From the NCBI GenBank assembly GCA_041392805.1, contig JAWKLJ010000001.1:4278001-4342000 (forward strand): 64,000 bases of DNA, read 5' to 3'. The position numbers and the translations under genes were made by a program. Under the pieces are notes generated by a model. That model searched no databases, was not told where the DNA came from, and worked only from the letters and a program-made list of their open reading frames with translations. The stretch comes from Saprospiraceae bacterium (GTDB lineage: Bacteria; Bacteroidota; Bacteroidia; Chitinophagales; Saprospiraceae). Below are positions 35,007-43,384 of this stretch, one piece after another (the stretch's first letter is position 1; every line of letters starts with the position of its first letter).

Positions 35007-36341
35007 TTGATTCGCGCAATAAAATCTATTTATTTAACTGATCGGTTTTTCTGGCTTTTTGGCGGATTAGCGGCTCTATTTGCTGTAGGTTTTCCTATTC
35101 CGTTTTTGTTTCCAGTGGCGCAAGTGGCATTCATTTTAGTCATGGCCTTGGTGATATTGGATGGGGTGGCTCTTTTTAATGACCAAATGAAGGTTGAAGC
35201 ACATCGGCATTTACCCAAGGTATTCTCCATGGGAGATCCCAATCCCGTTTCCATTTGGCTTTATAACCAAAGTAACCAAAAAATTTGGTTGACGATTATA
35301 GACGAATTACCGATCCGTTTTCAGATTCGAGACTTTGAGCAGCGGCTTTGCCTTGAGCCAGGTGAAGAAACCCAGTTGCGGTATGAATTGACACCTAAGG
35401 AGCGGGGAGAATATCTATTTGGGGCCATCAATATTTTTATGGCTACGCGTATAGGTTTGCTGGAACGCCGCTTTCAAGAAGGACAAGAAATGATGATCCC
35501 GGTTTATCCTTCTATTCTTCAAATGAAGCAATTCGAACTGGGGATTATTGACAAAATGAGCCATAAAAAGGGTCTCAAAAAAATGCGGCGGATTGGGCAT
35601 AGCTATGAATTTGAGCAAATAAAAAACTATGTACGCGGGGATGATTATAGGAGTATCAACTGGAAGGCCAGTAGCCGTAGAGGTGGTCTGATGGTTAATC
35701 AATACCAAGATGAACGAGCACAACAAGTGTATTGCCTGATAGACAAGAGCCGCTCGATGCGAATGCCTTTTGAAGGGCTCAGTTTAATGGATTATGCTAT
35801 AAATACGAGTTTGGTGGTATCCAATATTGCTTTACAGAAGTACGACCGAGCAGGTTTAATTACCTTTTCGGATAAGATGGGTACGACACTCAAAGCAGAT
35901 AGTAAACCTTCGCAACTTAACAAAATCCTGTATGCCTTGTATAAGGAGCAGGAACGCCCGAAAGAAGCGAATTTTGAGTTATTATACTATGCTGCTCGTA
36001 AATTGATAACGGGGCGGAGTCTGTTGTTGCTTTTCACCAATTTTGAAAGTGCCTATGCCTTGGAAAGGGTGCTGCCTATTTTACGTCGCATCAATACGTT
36101 TCACTTATTAGTTGTGGTCTTTTTTGAAAATACCGAGATCAAGGCTTATGCAGAGCAGCAGGTTGACACCCTAGAAGCTATTTACCATCAGACTGTCGCC
36201 CAAAAATTCCTGGCTGAAAAAACACAAATGGTGCAACAGCTTAGGCAATACGGTATACAAGCTATCCTTACCCGCCCAGAAGAGCTGTCTATTAATGCAA
36301 TTAATAAATACTTGGAATTGAAAGCGAGGGGTTTAATCTGA
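35007..36341 (+). CDS. DUF58 domain protein (vWA-like), TTG start
   Basis: 444 residues. Two N-terminal membrane helices (~13-30 and ~35-52) are followed by a beta-sandwich region (60-160) and the DUF58 core: SYEFEQIKNYVRGDDYRSINWKAS is the signature, and a vWA-like fold with the MIDAS-type D-K-S-R-S (LIDKSRSM, ~248) comes next. DUF58 proteins usually sit beside a MoxR AAA ATPase; none is adjacent here. The start is TTG: no ATG or GTG precedes the first membrane helix in frame, and the next Met is inside the second helix. Function unknown, envelope-associated maturation suspected for the family. Confidence 0.88.
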   Translation: MIRAIKSIYLTDRFFWLFGGLAALFAVGFPIPFLFPVAQVAFILVMALVILDGVALFNDQMKVEAHRHLPKVFSMGDPNPVSIWLYNQSNQKIWLTIIDELPIRFQIRDFEQRLCLEPGEETQLRYELTPKERGEYLFGAINIFMATRIGLLERRFQEGQEMMIPVYPSILQMKQFELGIIDKMSHKKGLKKMRRIGHSYEFEQIKNYVRGDDYRSINWKASSRRGGLMVNQYQDERAQQVYCLIDKSRSMRMPFEGLSLMDYAINTSLVVSNIALQKYDRAGLITFSDKMGTTLKADSKPSQLNKILYALYKEQERPKEANFELLYYAARKLITGRSLLLLFTNFESAYALERVLPILRRINTFHLLVVVFFENTEIKAYAEQQVDTLEAIYHQTVAQKFLAEKTQMVQQLRQYGIQAILTRPEELSINAINKYLELKARGLI

Positions 36342-36360
36342 TGAAAACATCAGCTGGGGA

Positions 36361-37851
36361 TTATTCCCGATTAATATAGCTTTCCATCACCTCAAGTAGT
36401 AGTCGTATACCGAACCCAGTGGCACTTCTCTGCATAGAGAACTCAGAATCGTTGAAGGCAACCCCTGCGATATCCAGGTGAGCCCAATTGGGATGTTCTT
36501 CGATAAAAAACTCCAAGAATTTGGCTGCTCCAATAGCGCCGGCTGTTGGCCGACCGCTATAATTTCGGACATCGGCAATATCTGATTTGATATCCTCTTT
36601 GTAGGTATCCCATAGTGGCAGCCGCCAAACGCGTTCACCATTTTTCTCACCAGTTTGGTAAATCTTTTCAGCCAGTTCATCGTTATTGGCGAAAAGTGCG
36701 GCAGCGTGGTAGCCAAAAGTACGAACGGCACTGCCGGTGAGAGTTGCAAGGTCAATTAAGATTTCTGGTTGATAATGTTTAACCATATAATTCAGGCCAT
36801 CGGCAAGAATAAGTCTTCCTTCGGCGTCTGTATCAATGATTTCGATGGTTTTACCACTATAAGAATTGATTACATCGCTGGGTTTGACCGATTTGGCATC
36901 CACGCTATTTTCTGTAGCCGGTACGATTCCTATGAGATGAATCGGGAGCTTTAATTTGGCGGCCATTTCCATGGTTCCAAACACGGCAGCAGCGCCTCCC
37001 ATATCACTTTTCATAAAGTGCATATTCATAGAGGGCTTGATGGAAAGTCCTCCGGTATCAAAGGTGACCCCTTTGCCTACCAGGCCTATTTTCTTGTATT
37101 GGCCGGGGATTTCGGGCTGGTATTCCATGATGATAAAAGCAGCAGGGAATTCACTCCCTCGATTGACTGCCAATAAAGCATGGAGTCCTTTGGCTTCAAT
37201 TTGTTGCTGGTCGAAGGTTTCTACCTTGTAGCCATATTTTTTGCCGGAATCTATAGCCCATGCGGCGAGGTCGGAAGGCAGTTTTTTATTACTTGGGGCA
37301 TTAACAATATCGAAAATACTCATTTGGCTATTCGCCATATGTAAGCCTCTTTCTGCGGCTATTTGAACGCTATCGGCCAGGGTTTCAGGTAAATAAAAGC
37401 AAATTTCTGCATCATCTGCTTTTAGTGGATGGGGTTCGCTACTATTACTAGATTTGAATTTACTGATGTGGTAGGTCCCTAAAAACAATCCATTTACCGC
37501 TGCTTCGACATGGCGAGCCAGGGTGGGCGATTCATTTTCATGTAGCCAGCTGATGGCCAGCTGATGACCTATTTTTGTTTTATATTTATGTGAAAAGCTA
37601 CGAAAGGCTTTGAAGACTTCCGCAAAGCTGGGATTTTTTCCTAAACCTAGCAGGAAGAGATGGCGGTCATTCAGGTAAATAATTTGCACCTCACCTAAAT
37701 CTGCTTTGTAATCCTGCATTAGTTTTTCGGCAGGAATACCAGCTAAAACGGCAATATGTCGAATGGTCGATTCGTATTGGGTGTTAGCAAAGACCGGGAC
37801 CACCAGGTGGTCGGGCATAGTATCTAGGGAATAGGATAGTTTAATTTGCAT
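36361..37851 (-). CDS. Leucyl aminopeptidase, M17 family
   Basis: 496 residues, the usual M17 length. The catalytic domain holds VGKGVTFDTGGLSIKPS (metal and active-site Lys, Asp), MKSDMGGAAAV (Asp ligand) and TDAEGRL (Asp/Glu ligands, bicarbonate-site Arg), here as IDTDAEGRL where most members have NTDAEGRL. It is a cytoplasmic two-metal aminopeptidase in peptide turnover; it works as a hexamer in known cases. The N-terminal ~170 residues are the variable macro-like domain. Convergent with the DUF58 gene (19-base gap). Confidence 0.93.
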   Translation of the reverse strand: MQIKLSYSLDTMPDHLVVPVFANTQYESTIRHIAVLAGIPAEKLMQDYKADLGEVQIIYLNDRHLFLLGLGKNPSFAEVFKAFRSFSHKYKTKIGHQLAISWLHENESPTLARHVEAAVNGLFLGTYHISKFKSSNSSEPHPLKADDAEICFYLPETLADSVQIAAERGLHMANSQMSIFDIVNAPSNKKLPSDLAAWAIDSGKKYGYKVETFDQQQIEAKGLHALLAVNRGSEFPAAFIIMEYQPEIPGQYKKIGLVGKGVTFDTGGLSIKPSMNMHFMKSDMGGAAAVFGTMEMAAKLKLPIHLIGIVPATENSVDAKSVKPSDVINSYSGKTIEIIDTDAEGRLILADGLNYMVKHYQPEILIDLATLTGSAVRTFGYHAAALFANNDELAEKIYQTGEKNGERVWRLPLWDTYKEDIKSDIADVRNYSGRPTAGAIGAAKFLEFFIEEHPNWAHLDIAGVAFNDSEFSMQRSATGFGIRLLLEVMESYINRE

Positions 37852-37936
37852 TAATCATTTTGCTTTTGGGGTGAAGAGGAATGACCATTTGATATATCAA
37901 TAAAACCATTTCAGTTAAAGGCTATTAACGTTGTTC

Positions 37937-39067
37937 TTATTCTTCACCCGACTTATTAAAATACAACCACTCAACTGCCTTTGGGAATTCTTTGCCCCAT
38001 CTGGCTTCATTGTGCTGACCCTGTGGGTCAATTGAAATATTAAATTCAATATTTGCTCCAGAGCCTTGCTGTTCCAATGCTGTTTTAAATTTATTGATAT
38101 TGGGAACCATTGTTTTACTTTCTCGTTCACCAGCATAAATATATACTCGGCTATCGTGCGCCTCGTGAAAATTTATAGCATGGAAGTGAATATTTGGTGC
38201 CGCCCATAAAGAAGGAGAAAAAATTAACAGTCGCCCAAACACTTCTGGGTACATCAATCCGGCATAAACACTAATCAGTCCTCCCATTGAGCTTCCCCCA
38301 ATCCCCGTTGAATTACGCCCAGAAAGCGTACGAAAATGTTTGTCAACATGAGGTTTTAAGGTGTCGGCCAAAAATCGGACATACTTTTTTCCTTCACCTT
38401 TCCCTAAACTACCTCCTGAACTAGGCGTAAACTCTTTTACCCTATCTTCTTCGGCATGGTCGATGGCAATGACGATTAAGTCGCCAATGCCTTGCTCGCT
38501 CAATATCGCTAATTTTTTATCAATTGCCCAATTCCCAAAAGGAGCATAATCATCAAATAGGTTTTGGCCATCCTGCAAATATAACACAGGATACCTTTTC
38601 GTCTCTTCCTGATAATTGTATGGCAAAATAGCCGAAATGCGACGCGTCCTTATTAGCTGGGGAATCTCAAAGGCTTCAGAAATAATATGAATATTGGGTA
38701 AAAATGCGGGGTTGTAGCTTAACCCGTCTTTGCGCCATCCTGGTATGAATTCTTCTTTATAGCGGCAATCGCTAAGCAACCGTCTGTTTGGCCCATCTTC
38801 TCCGTCCTGATCCAACTCTCGGCCGTCCCAGTTTTCTTTCGCATATTTATATTCCAATAGAGGGGGCAAAGCGGAAACATCAGTGAAATGAAAGGCATAT
38901 TGCCCTTTTTTTATTTTTTCCAGCCGATATTTTTCGTCAGGCAATTGCCAATTATTAAAATTGCCAGCAATGAAAACAGGTCTATCATCATCTACCTTTG
39001 TAGTGACTATAAGCGACAATGTCCCTTCCTTTCTATTGGTCTGAAACTTAGCTTTATTTTCTGTCAT
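37937..39067 (-). CDS. Esterase (alpha/beta hydrolase, Fes/EsteraseD-like) with N-terminal CBM48-like domain
   Basis: 376 residues. Residues ~14-95 resemble an early-set glycogen-binding/CBM48 domain (VFIAGNFNNWQLP, then YKYAKENWDGRELD). Residues ~125-370 are an esterase domain of the enterochelin-esterase/feruloyl-esterase type: YPVLYLQDGQNLFDDY strand, nucleophile Ser in GIGGSSMGGL (G-x-S-x-G), and a late His in PQGQHNEARW. No signal peptide is seen, so it looks cytoplasmic. Substrate not inferable: siderophore, sugar-ester and other esters are all known for the fold. It follows the aminopeptidase gene's upstream end by 85 bases on the same strand. Confidence 0.85.
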   Translation of the reverse strand: MTENKAKFQTNRKEGTLSLIVTTKVDDDRPVFIAGNFNNWQLPDEKYRLEKIKKGQYAFHFTDVSALPPLLEYKYAKENWDGRELDQDGEDGPNRRLLSDCRYKEEFIPGWRKDGLSYNPAFLPNIHIISEAFEIPQLIRTRRISAILPYNYQEETKRYPVLYLQDGQNLFDDYAPFGNWAIDKKLAILSEQGIGDLIVIAIDHAEEDRVKEFTPSSGGSLGKGEGKKYVRFLADTLKPHVDKHFRTLSGRNSTGIGGSSMGGLISVYAGLMYPEVFGRLLIFSPSLWAAPNIHFHAINFHEAHDSRVYIYAGERESKTMVPNINKFKTALEQQGSGANIEFNISIDPQGQHNEARWGKEFPKAVEWLYFNKSGEE

Positions 39068-39228
39068 GTGTCGCTGCGATAATGTCTCATTTTAAGACAA
39101 AATATTTACCCCATTCAAAAAATTTGTGCAAAATTAAAAAAATACTTCTTTAAAGCCACGAATACCTGACAGCTTTTGGTAAAGAGAAGGTAAGTACCGT
39201 ATTTTTACCAAAACAAAATACAGTATTT

Positions 39229-40137
39229 ATGGAACCAGTTTGGGGGATTGACCTTGGCGGCACGAAAATAGAGGGTGTAATTCTAAGAGACAGTCAAAAT
39301 ATAGAAGTGCTTCATCGTTTGCGTATCCCTACTGAGAAAGAAAAAGGTTATGAACACATTATTCATCAAATCGAGTTATTGTTGAGTAAACTCACAGCGG
39401 CCTCTGGTTTGAAGCCTGAGCGGATCGGAATCGCCACCCCTGGAACCATTGATCCACATACGACATTGATGAAAAATAGCAATACGACGTGCCTAAATGG
39501 TCGTCCCTTTCGAGAGGATGTGGAAAAACAGCTGGGCATTCCAGTAAAGATGGCCAATGATGCCAATTGTTTTGCAATAGCTGAAGCCAATTTAGGTGTA
39601 GTGAAGGAGCATTTGCCCCATGCTCAGTTGGTGTTTGGCGTTATTATGGGGACGGGGGTTGGCGGAGGCATCGTCTTTAACGGAAAGGTCTGGAACGGCA
39701 GTCAAGGTATCGCAGGGGAATGGGGGCATAGTTTTCTGGACGACTCCGGTGGTTCCTGTTACTGCGGCGATGTGGGCTGTACGGAGACTATTCTTTCAGG
39801 GCCTGCCTTGGAGGAATATTATCAAAAAATCAGTGGGCAGTCACTTTCGCTAAAAGCAATCACCGAACGCCATAAGGCGGGTACCGACGAATTTGCCACG
39901 AAAACGATTGATCGGTTGTTGCATTTTTTTGCGAAGGGAATCGCGAATATCATTAATGTACTGGATCCGGATGCCATTGTTTTGGGTGGTGGTGTGGGCA
40001 ATATAGATTTGTTATATACCGAAGGTGTAGCGCGCATCCAACCTTTTATTTTTAATCACAAGGTGAATACGCTTTTTTTAAAGCCTAAGCTGGGAGACAG
40101 CGCAGGTGTGTTTGGTGCGGCTTTATTGGTGGCCTGA
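39229..40137 (+). CDS. ROK family sugar kinase
   Basis: 302 residues. ATP-binding phosphate-1 motif DLGGTKIEG (8-16), catalytic Asp111 in MANDANCFAIAE, second phosphate motif GVIMGTGVGGGIV (137-149), zinc site His167 plus Cys177, Cys179 and Cys184 in CYCGDVGCTE. No DNA-binding N-terminus, so it is a kinase and not a repressor. ROK kinases phosphorylate glucose, fructose, mannose, N-acetylglucosamine or N-acetylmannosamine; the sequence alone does not settle which. Next to dnaN by position only. Confidence 0.9.
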   Translation: MEPVWGIDLGGTKIEGVILRDSQNIEVLHRLRIPTEKEKGYEHIIHQIELLLSKLTAASGLKPERIGIATPGTIDPHTTLMKNSNTTCLNGRPFREDVEKQLGIPVKMANDANCFAIAEANLGVVKEHLPHAQLVFGVIMGTGVGGGIVFNGKVWNGSQGIAGEWGHSFLDDSGGSCYCGDVGCTETILSGPALEEYYQKISGQSLSLKAITERHKAGTDEFATKTIDRLLHFFAKGIANIINVLDPDAIVLGGGVGNIDLLYTEGVARIQPFIFNHKVNTLFLKPKLGDSAGVFGAALLVA

Positions 40138-40291
40138 TATGAACTGCCGCTCCATTTGGTACTTATCAACAGTATGTTAATTATTTGCTTTAAAAAAGTA
40201 CGCAATAAAATGTAGTTTTGTTGTTTGGGAATTATCCTATCGGTTTTATTTAGTATTTTGCCTATAACATTCACGAAAACCAGGTCTGAAT

Positions 40292-41407
40292 ATGAAATTT
40301 AGCGTTTCTTCTTCCGAATTGCTCAAGCAGCTGCAAATAGTAGGTGGTGCCATTGCTTCCAATCCCGTATTACCTATTTTGGAAGATTTCCTGTTTTCCA
40401 TCAATAATAATAACCTTAGCATTTCCGCAACGGATTTGGAGACTTCGATCTCAACCGAGATTGAGGTCATGTCCGATAATGATGGTGAGGTAGCGGTTCC
40501 CGCAAAGATATTATTGGAAACCCTCAAAGCGCTTCCCCAACAACCTATTACTTTTTCGATCAATGATGAGAATTTCGGTATTGAAATTACATCTGCCTAT
40601 GGAAAGTATCGTTTGGCAGGCGAGGATGGTAAAGATTTCCCTAATATTCCAGAACCAGACACGGTGGACACCATTGCGATTCAGGCTTCGGCACTCCAGC
40701 AAGGCATTTCCAAAACTTTGTTTGCCACCAGCAATGATGAACTTCGCCCTGCTATGACCGGCGTTTATTTTCAGATTGACTTTAATAAGCTCATTCTCGT
40801 TGCCACTGATGCACACAAACTAGTTAAGTATACTTTTGCCGATATTAGCAGTGAGGTTTCGACCTCCTTTATTATTCCTAAAAAGGCGCTCAATTTACTT
40901 CGGTCGGCATTGCCCGCCGGAGATGAAGTGAGTATTGCGTTCAATAAAGCCAATGCTTTTTTTTCCTTTGGTAAAACCCATTTGGTTTGCCGCTTAATCG
41001 ATGCTCGTTATCCCGATTATAATGCGGTTATACCTGTAGATAATCCCAATACGCTTACTTTACAAAGGGTAGATTTTCAAAATTCCCTTAAGCGGATTGC
41101 CATTTATGCTAATAAAACGACCAATCAGGTTATTCTCAATATCCAGGATGGCAGTTTGACCATTTCTGCACAGGACCTCGATTTCTCGAATGAGGCCACT
41201 GAGCAGTTGGCTTGCACCTATGAAGGCGACCCGCTCAACATTGGTTTTAATGCCAAGTTTCTGGTAGAGATGTTGGGTGTTTTGGAGGCAGAGGAAGTGA
41301 AAATAGAATTATCTAATCCGACCCGAGCCGGTATCTTGTTGCCAACAGAGGAAAAGGATGGAGAAGAAATTTTAATGCTGGTCATGCCCGTCATGCTAAG
41401 CAATTAG
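40292..41407 (+). CDS. dnaN: DNA polymerase III beta subunit (sliding clamp)
   Basis: 371 residues, normal length. Three repeated clamp folds of ~120 residues; recognisable stretches are the start MKFSVSSSELLKQLQIVGG, LETSISTEIEV, GKDFPNIPEP, RPAMTGVYF (second domain), CRLIDARYPDYNAVIP (third domain), and the end MPVMLSN, which matches the common C-terminal clamp sequence. It forms the ring that tethers the replicative polymerase to DNA. dnaA and recF are not beside it, as is normal in Bacteroidota. Confidence 0.97.
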   Translation: MKFSVSSSELLKQLQIVGGAIASNPVLPILEDFLFSINNNNLSISATDLETSISTEIEVMSDNDGEVAVPAKILLETLKALPQQPITFSINDENFGIEITSAYGKYRLAGEDGKDFPNIPEPDTVDTIAIQASALQQGISKTLFATSNDELRPAMTGVYFQIDFNKLILVATDAHKLVKYTFADISSEVSTSFIIPKKALNLLRSALPAGDEVSIAFNKANAFFSFGKTHLVCRLIDARYPDYNAVIPVDNPNTLTLQRVDFQNSLKRIAIYANKTTNQVILNIQDGSLTISAQDLDFSNEATEQLACTYEGDPLNIGFNAKFLVEMLGVLEAEEVKIELSNPTRAGILLPTEEKDGEEILMLVMPVMLSN

Positions 41408-41432
41408 GGACTGAGTCTAAAAAACAAGCTTT

Positions 41433-41888
41433 ATGAAACACTTATTGGGGTTAGGTGTAGTAGCTTTTCTATTTGCTTGCCAACAAAATAAAACGACTTC
41501 GGCTGCTGGGGCCGAGGTACTTCCTAATACACCAGAAACGGTCGTTCGACAATACCAGGCATTGATGGATAGCAACCTCTTTGATAGAGCTGCACTGCTC
41601 AGTACAGGCGAAGGTAAGGCTATGCTCGATGTGTTGGCAGAAATTATGGCAGGCGACCCACCTGATTCGTCGATCATTCATACAGATTTTTTGAAACTAG
41701 ATTGTGTAGTGGAGGTAGATACTGCCCATTGTACTTGTTTGTTAAAAGATGAATATGAGGCATATGAGTCGCTCTTCAAATTAATAAAAATAAATGGTCA
41801 ATGGTTGGTTGATGCACCAGAAGAAGAAGATATGGAAATGTCAGAAGAAGAGTGGATGGAAGAAGGGAAGGATGAAGATACGCAGTAA
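41433..41888 (+). CDS. Small lipoprotein, DUF4878-like (NTF2-type)
   Basis: 151 residues. Lipobox ending FLFAC gives lipidated Cys16. Residues ~33-117 have the DUF4878/NTF2-like pattern (TPETVVRQYQALMDSNLFDRAALLS, then CLLKDEYEAYESLFKLIKINGQWLVD). The C-terminal tail is highly acidic (EEEDMEMSEEEWMEEGKDED). Two Cys (CVVEV, CTCLL) may form a disulphide. It is 25 bases after dnaN and 5 bases before nadD, so probably cotranscribed with nadD. Role unknown. Confidence 0.72.
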   Translation: MKHLLGLGVVAFLFACQQNKTTSAAGAEVLPNTPETVVRQYQALMDSNLFDRAALLSTGEGKAMLDVLAEIMAGDPPDSSIIHTDFLKLDCVVEVDTAHCTCLLKDEYEAYESLFKLIKINGQWLVDAPEEEDMEMSEEEWMEEGKDEDTQ

Positions 41889-41893
41889 TAAGC

Positions 41894-42469
41894 ATGAAAA
41901 AAATAGGATTATTTTTTGGCTCGTTCAACCCTGTTCATGTGGGGCATATGATCATTGCCAATTTCATGGCCACCCAAACGGATCTCGACCAGGTTTGGTT
42001 GGTTGTTTCTCCTCAAAATCCGCTGAAAACAAAATCTACCCTTGCCCCAGACTATGATCGCCTGCACTTGGTTCAATTGGCGGTTGGCGACAATCCCCAA
42101 CTTTTTGCTTCTAATATTGAATTTAAACTTCCCAAGCCTTCTTATACCATAGATACCCTTGCCTATTTAAAAGAGAAATACCCTGAACGAGCATTTGTCT
42201 TAATTATGGGAGGAGACAACCTGGCAACACTGAATAAATGGAAAAACTACGAAGTCATTCTACGTGATTATGAGGTTTATGTCTACAAACGACCAAATTA
42301 TCCCCTAGGAGATTTTGAAAATCATCCTCAAGTGCGCTTATTTGAAGCGCCCTTGATGCATATCTCTGCAAGCTATGTCCGGAATTGTATCAAAGAGGGG
42401 TATTCGGTGGAATACCTAGTTCCTGATGCCGTTTTTGAAAGCTTGGAGAAAAGCCGACTGTATAGATAG
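41894..42469 (+). CDS. nadD: Nicotinate-nucleotide adenylyltransferase
   Basis: 191 residues, typical size. Joins ATP with nicotinate mononucleotide to make deamido-NAD in the cytoplasm. Nucleotidyltransferase motif GSFNPVHVGH (9-18), substrate-loop SPQNPLKTK, LIMGGDNLATLNKW, and the C-terminal ISASYVR equivalent of the ISxxxIR ATP-binding motif. Starts 5 bases after the upstream lipoprotein. Confidence 0.95.
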   Translation: MKKIGLFFGSFNPVHVGHMIIANFMATQTDLDQVWLVVSPQNPLKTKSTLAPDYDRLHLVQLAVGDNPQLFASNIEFKLPKPSYTIDTLAYLKEKYPERAFVLIMGGDNLATLNKWKNYEVILRDYEVYVYKRPNYPLGDFENHPQVRLFEAPLMHISASYVRNCIKEGYSVEYLVPDAVFESLEKSRLYR

Positions 42470-42472
42470 GCA

Positions 42473-43045
42473 CTAAATCCCCCCAGTGCTGCCTTCAATA
42501 GTTTTCAATTCGGCCAAGAAGCGAACAGGGTCTTTGAATCCTTTGCTTACGGTGATTCTTTGGTTGTTTTCATTCAAATAAACATAAGAAGGATAGCTTA
42601 GCCTACCATCCAGGAGGGCGTAAGCCAAGGTGTGGATGGACCGATTGCCGCCGCCATCTACCAATTCAAAATTTTTGCCTTGGAAAGAAACGGGATTGCC
42701 TTTTTCCGCATTAAATTTTACCGCATAGTAATGCTCATTCATATAATCAATGACAGTCTGATCGGTAAAAGTTTTTTTATCCATTACTTTACACCATCCA
42801 CACCAGTCGGTGTAAACATCAATAAATATTTTGCGTTTTTGGCTTTGGTTTGCTTTAACGGCTTCCTCGAAGGTCATCCATTTGATGCCTCCTTCTTCAT
42901 AGGCATTGGCAGGGTTGTCAACGATTTGGGGCGTTGATTCATTTCCGACAGTCGCGGAGGAGTATGGCCCCTTTTGTTTGTTGATGGCCATGACCGCTAA
43001 AAGGATAATGGGTAATGCGATGGCAGGTAAGAAATATTTTTTCAT
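42473..43045 (-). CDS. Thioredoxin-like protein, membrane-anchored or exported
   Basis: 190 residues. N-terminal hydrophobic segment (~5-21) is a signal peptide or anchor. The thioredoxin-like domain (~55-180) has FIDVYTDWCGWCKVMDKKTF with redox cysteines Cys82 and Cys85 and cis-Pro in LSYPSYVYL. This CGWC subgroup resembles DUF255/DsbD-gamma-like thioredoxins of Bacteroidota. It probably reduces or repairs disulphides in the periplasm. It is convergent with nadD (3 bases). Confidence 0.85.
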   Translation of the reverse strand: MKKYFLPAIALPIILLAVMAINKQKGPYSSATVGNESTPQIVDNPANAYEEGGIKWMTFEEAVKANQSQKRKIFIDVYTDWCGWCKVMDKKTFTDQTVIDYMNEHYYAVKFNAEKGNPVSFQGKNFELVDGGGNRSIHTLAYALLDGRLSYPSYVYLNENNQRITVSKGFKDPVRFLAELKTIEGSTGGI

Positions 43046-43211
43046 GAGAACCTAATTTTAATGGTTTAAACAAATTTGACGCCCCAAAGTTGGCTCCTTT
43101 TTTCAATTGACTCAAAAGCGCAGAAATTGTCAAAGAACCAATATACTTTGGTATCTACCACTTCCACCCACCTGGGCCAGTTTGTAGGGCCAACGGAATG
43201 GAGGGGCTGCG

Positions 43212-43256
43212 TTTTTAAAAAAAAACATCCCCCTCCTTTGAAACGGGAGGGGGATG
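43212..43256 (-). terminator. Rho-independent terminator for the SulP gene
   Basis: Stem GGAGGGGGATG / CATCCCCCTCC (43246-43256 and 43226-43236), 9-base loop, and on the minus strand a following run of nine T then AAAAAC (43212-43225). It lies about 130 bases downstream of the SulP stop codon. Confidence 0.8.
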
Positions 43257-43384
43257 CAAGAAAATGATCATTATTAAACCAAAATTGTATCCGAATTGAT
43301 GATTGAGCAGATCACAATTGCCTTCAAACGGCAAATTTTACAAACATCGACTAAGCATACCTGCCCAAATTTGAAATTTTCCGA

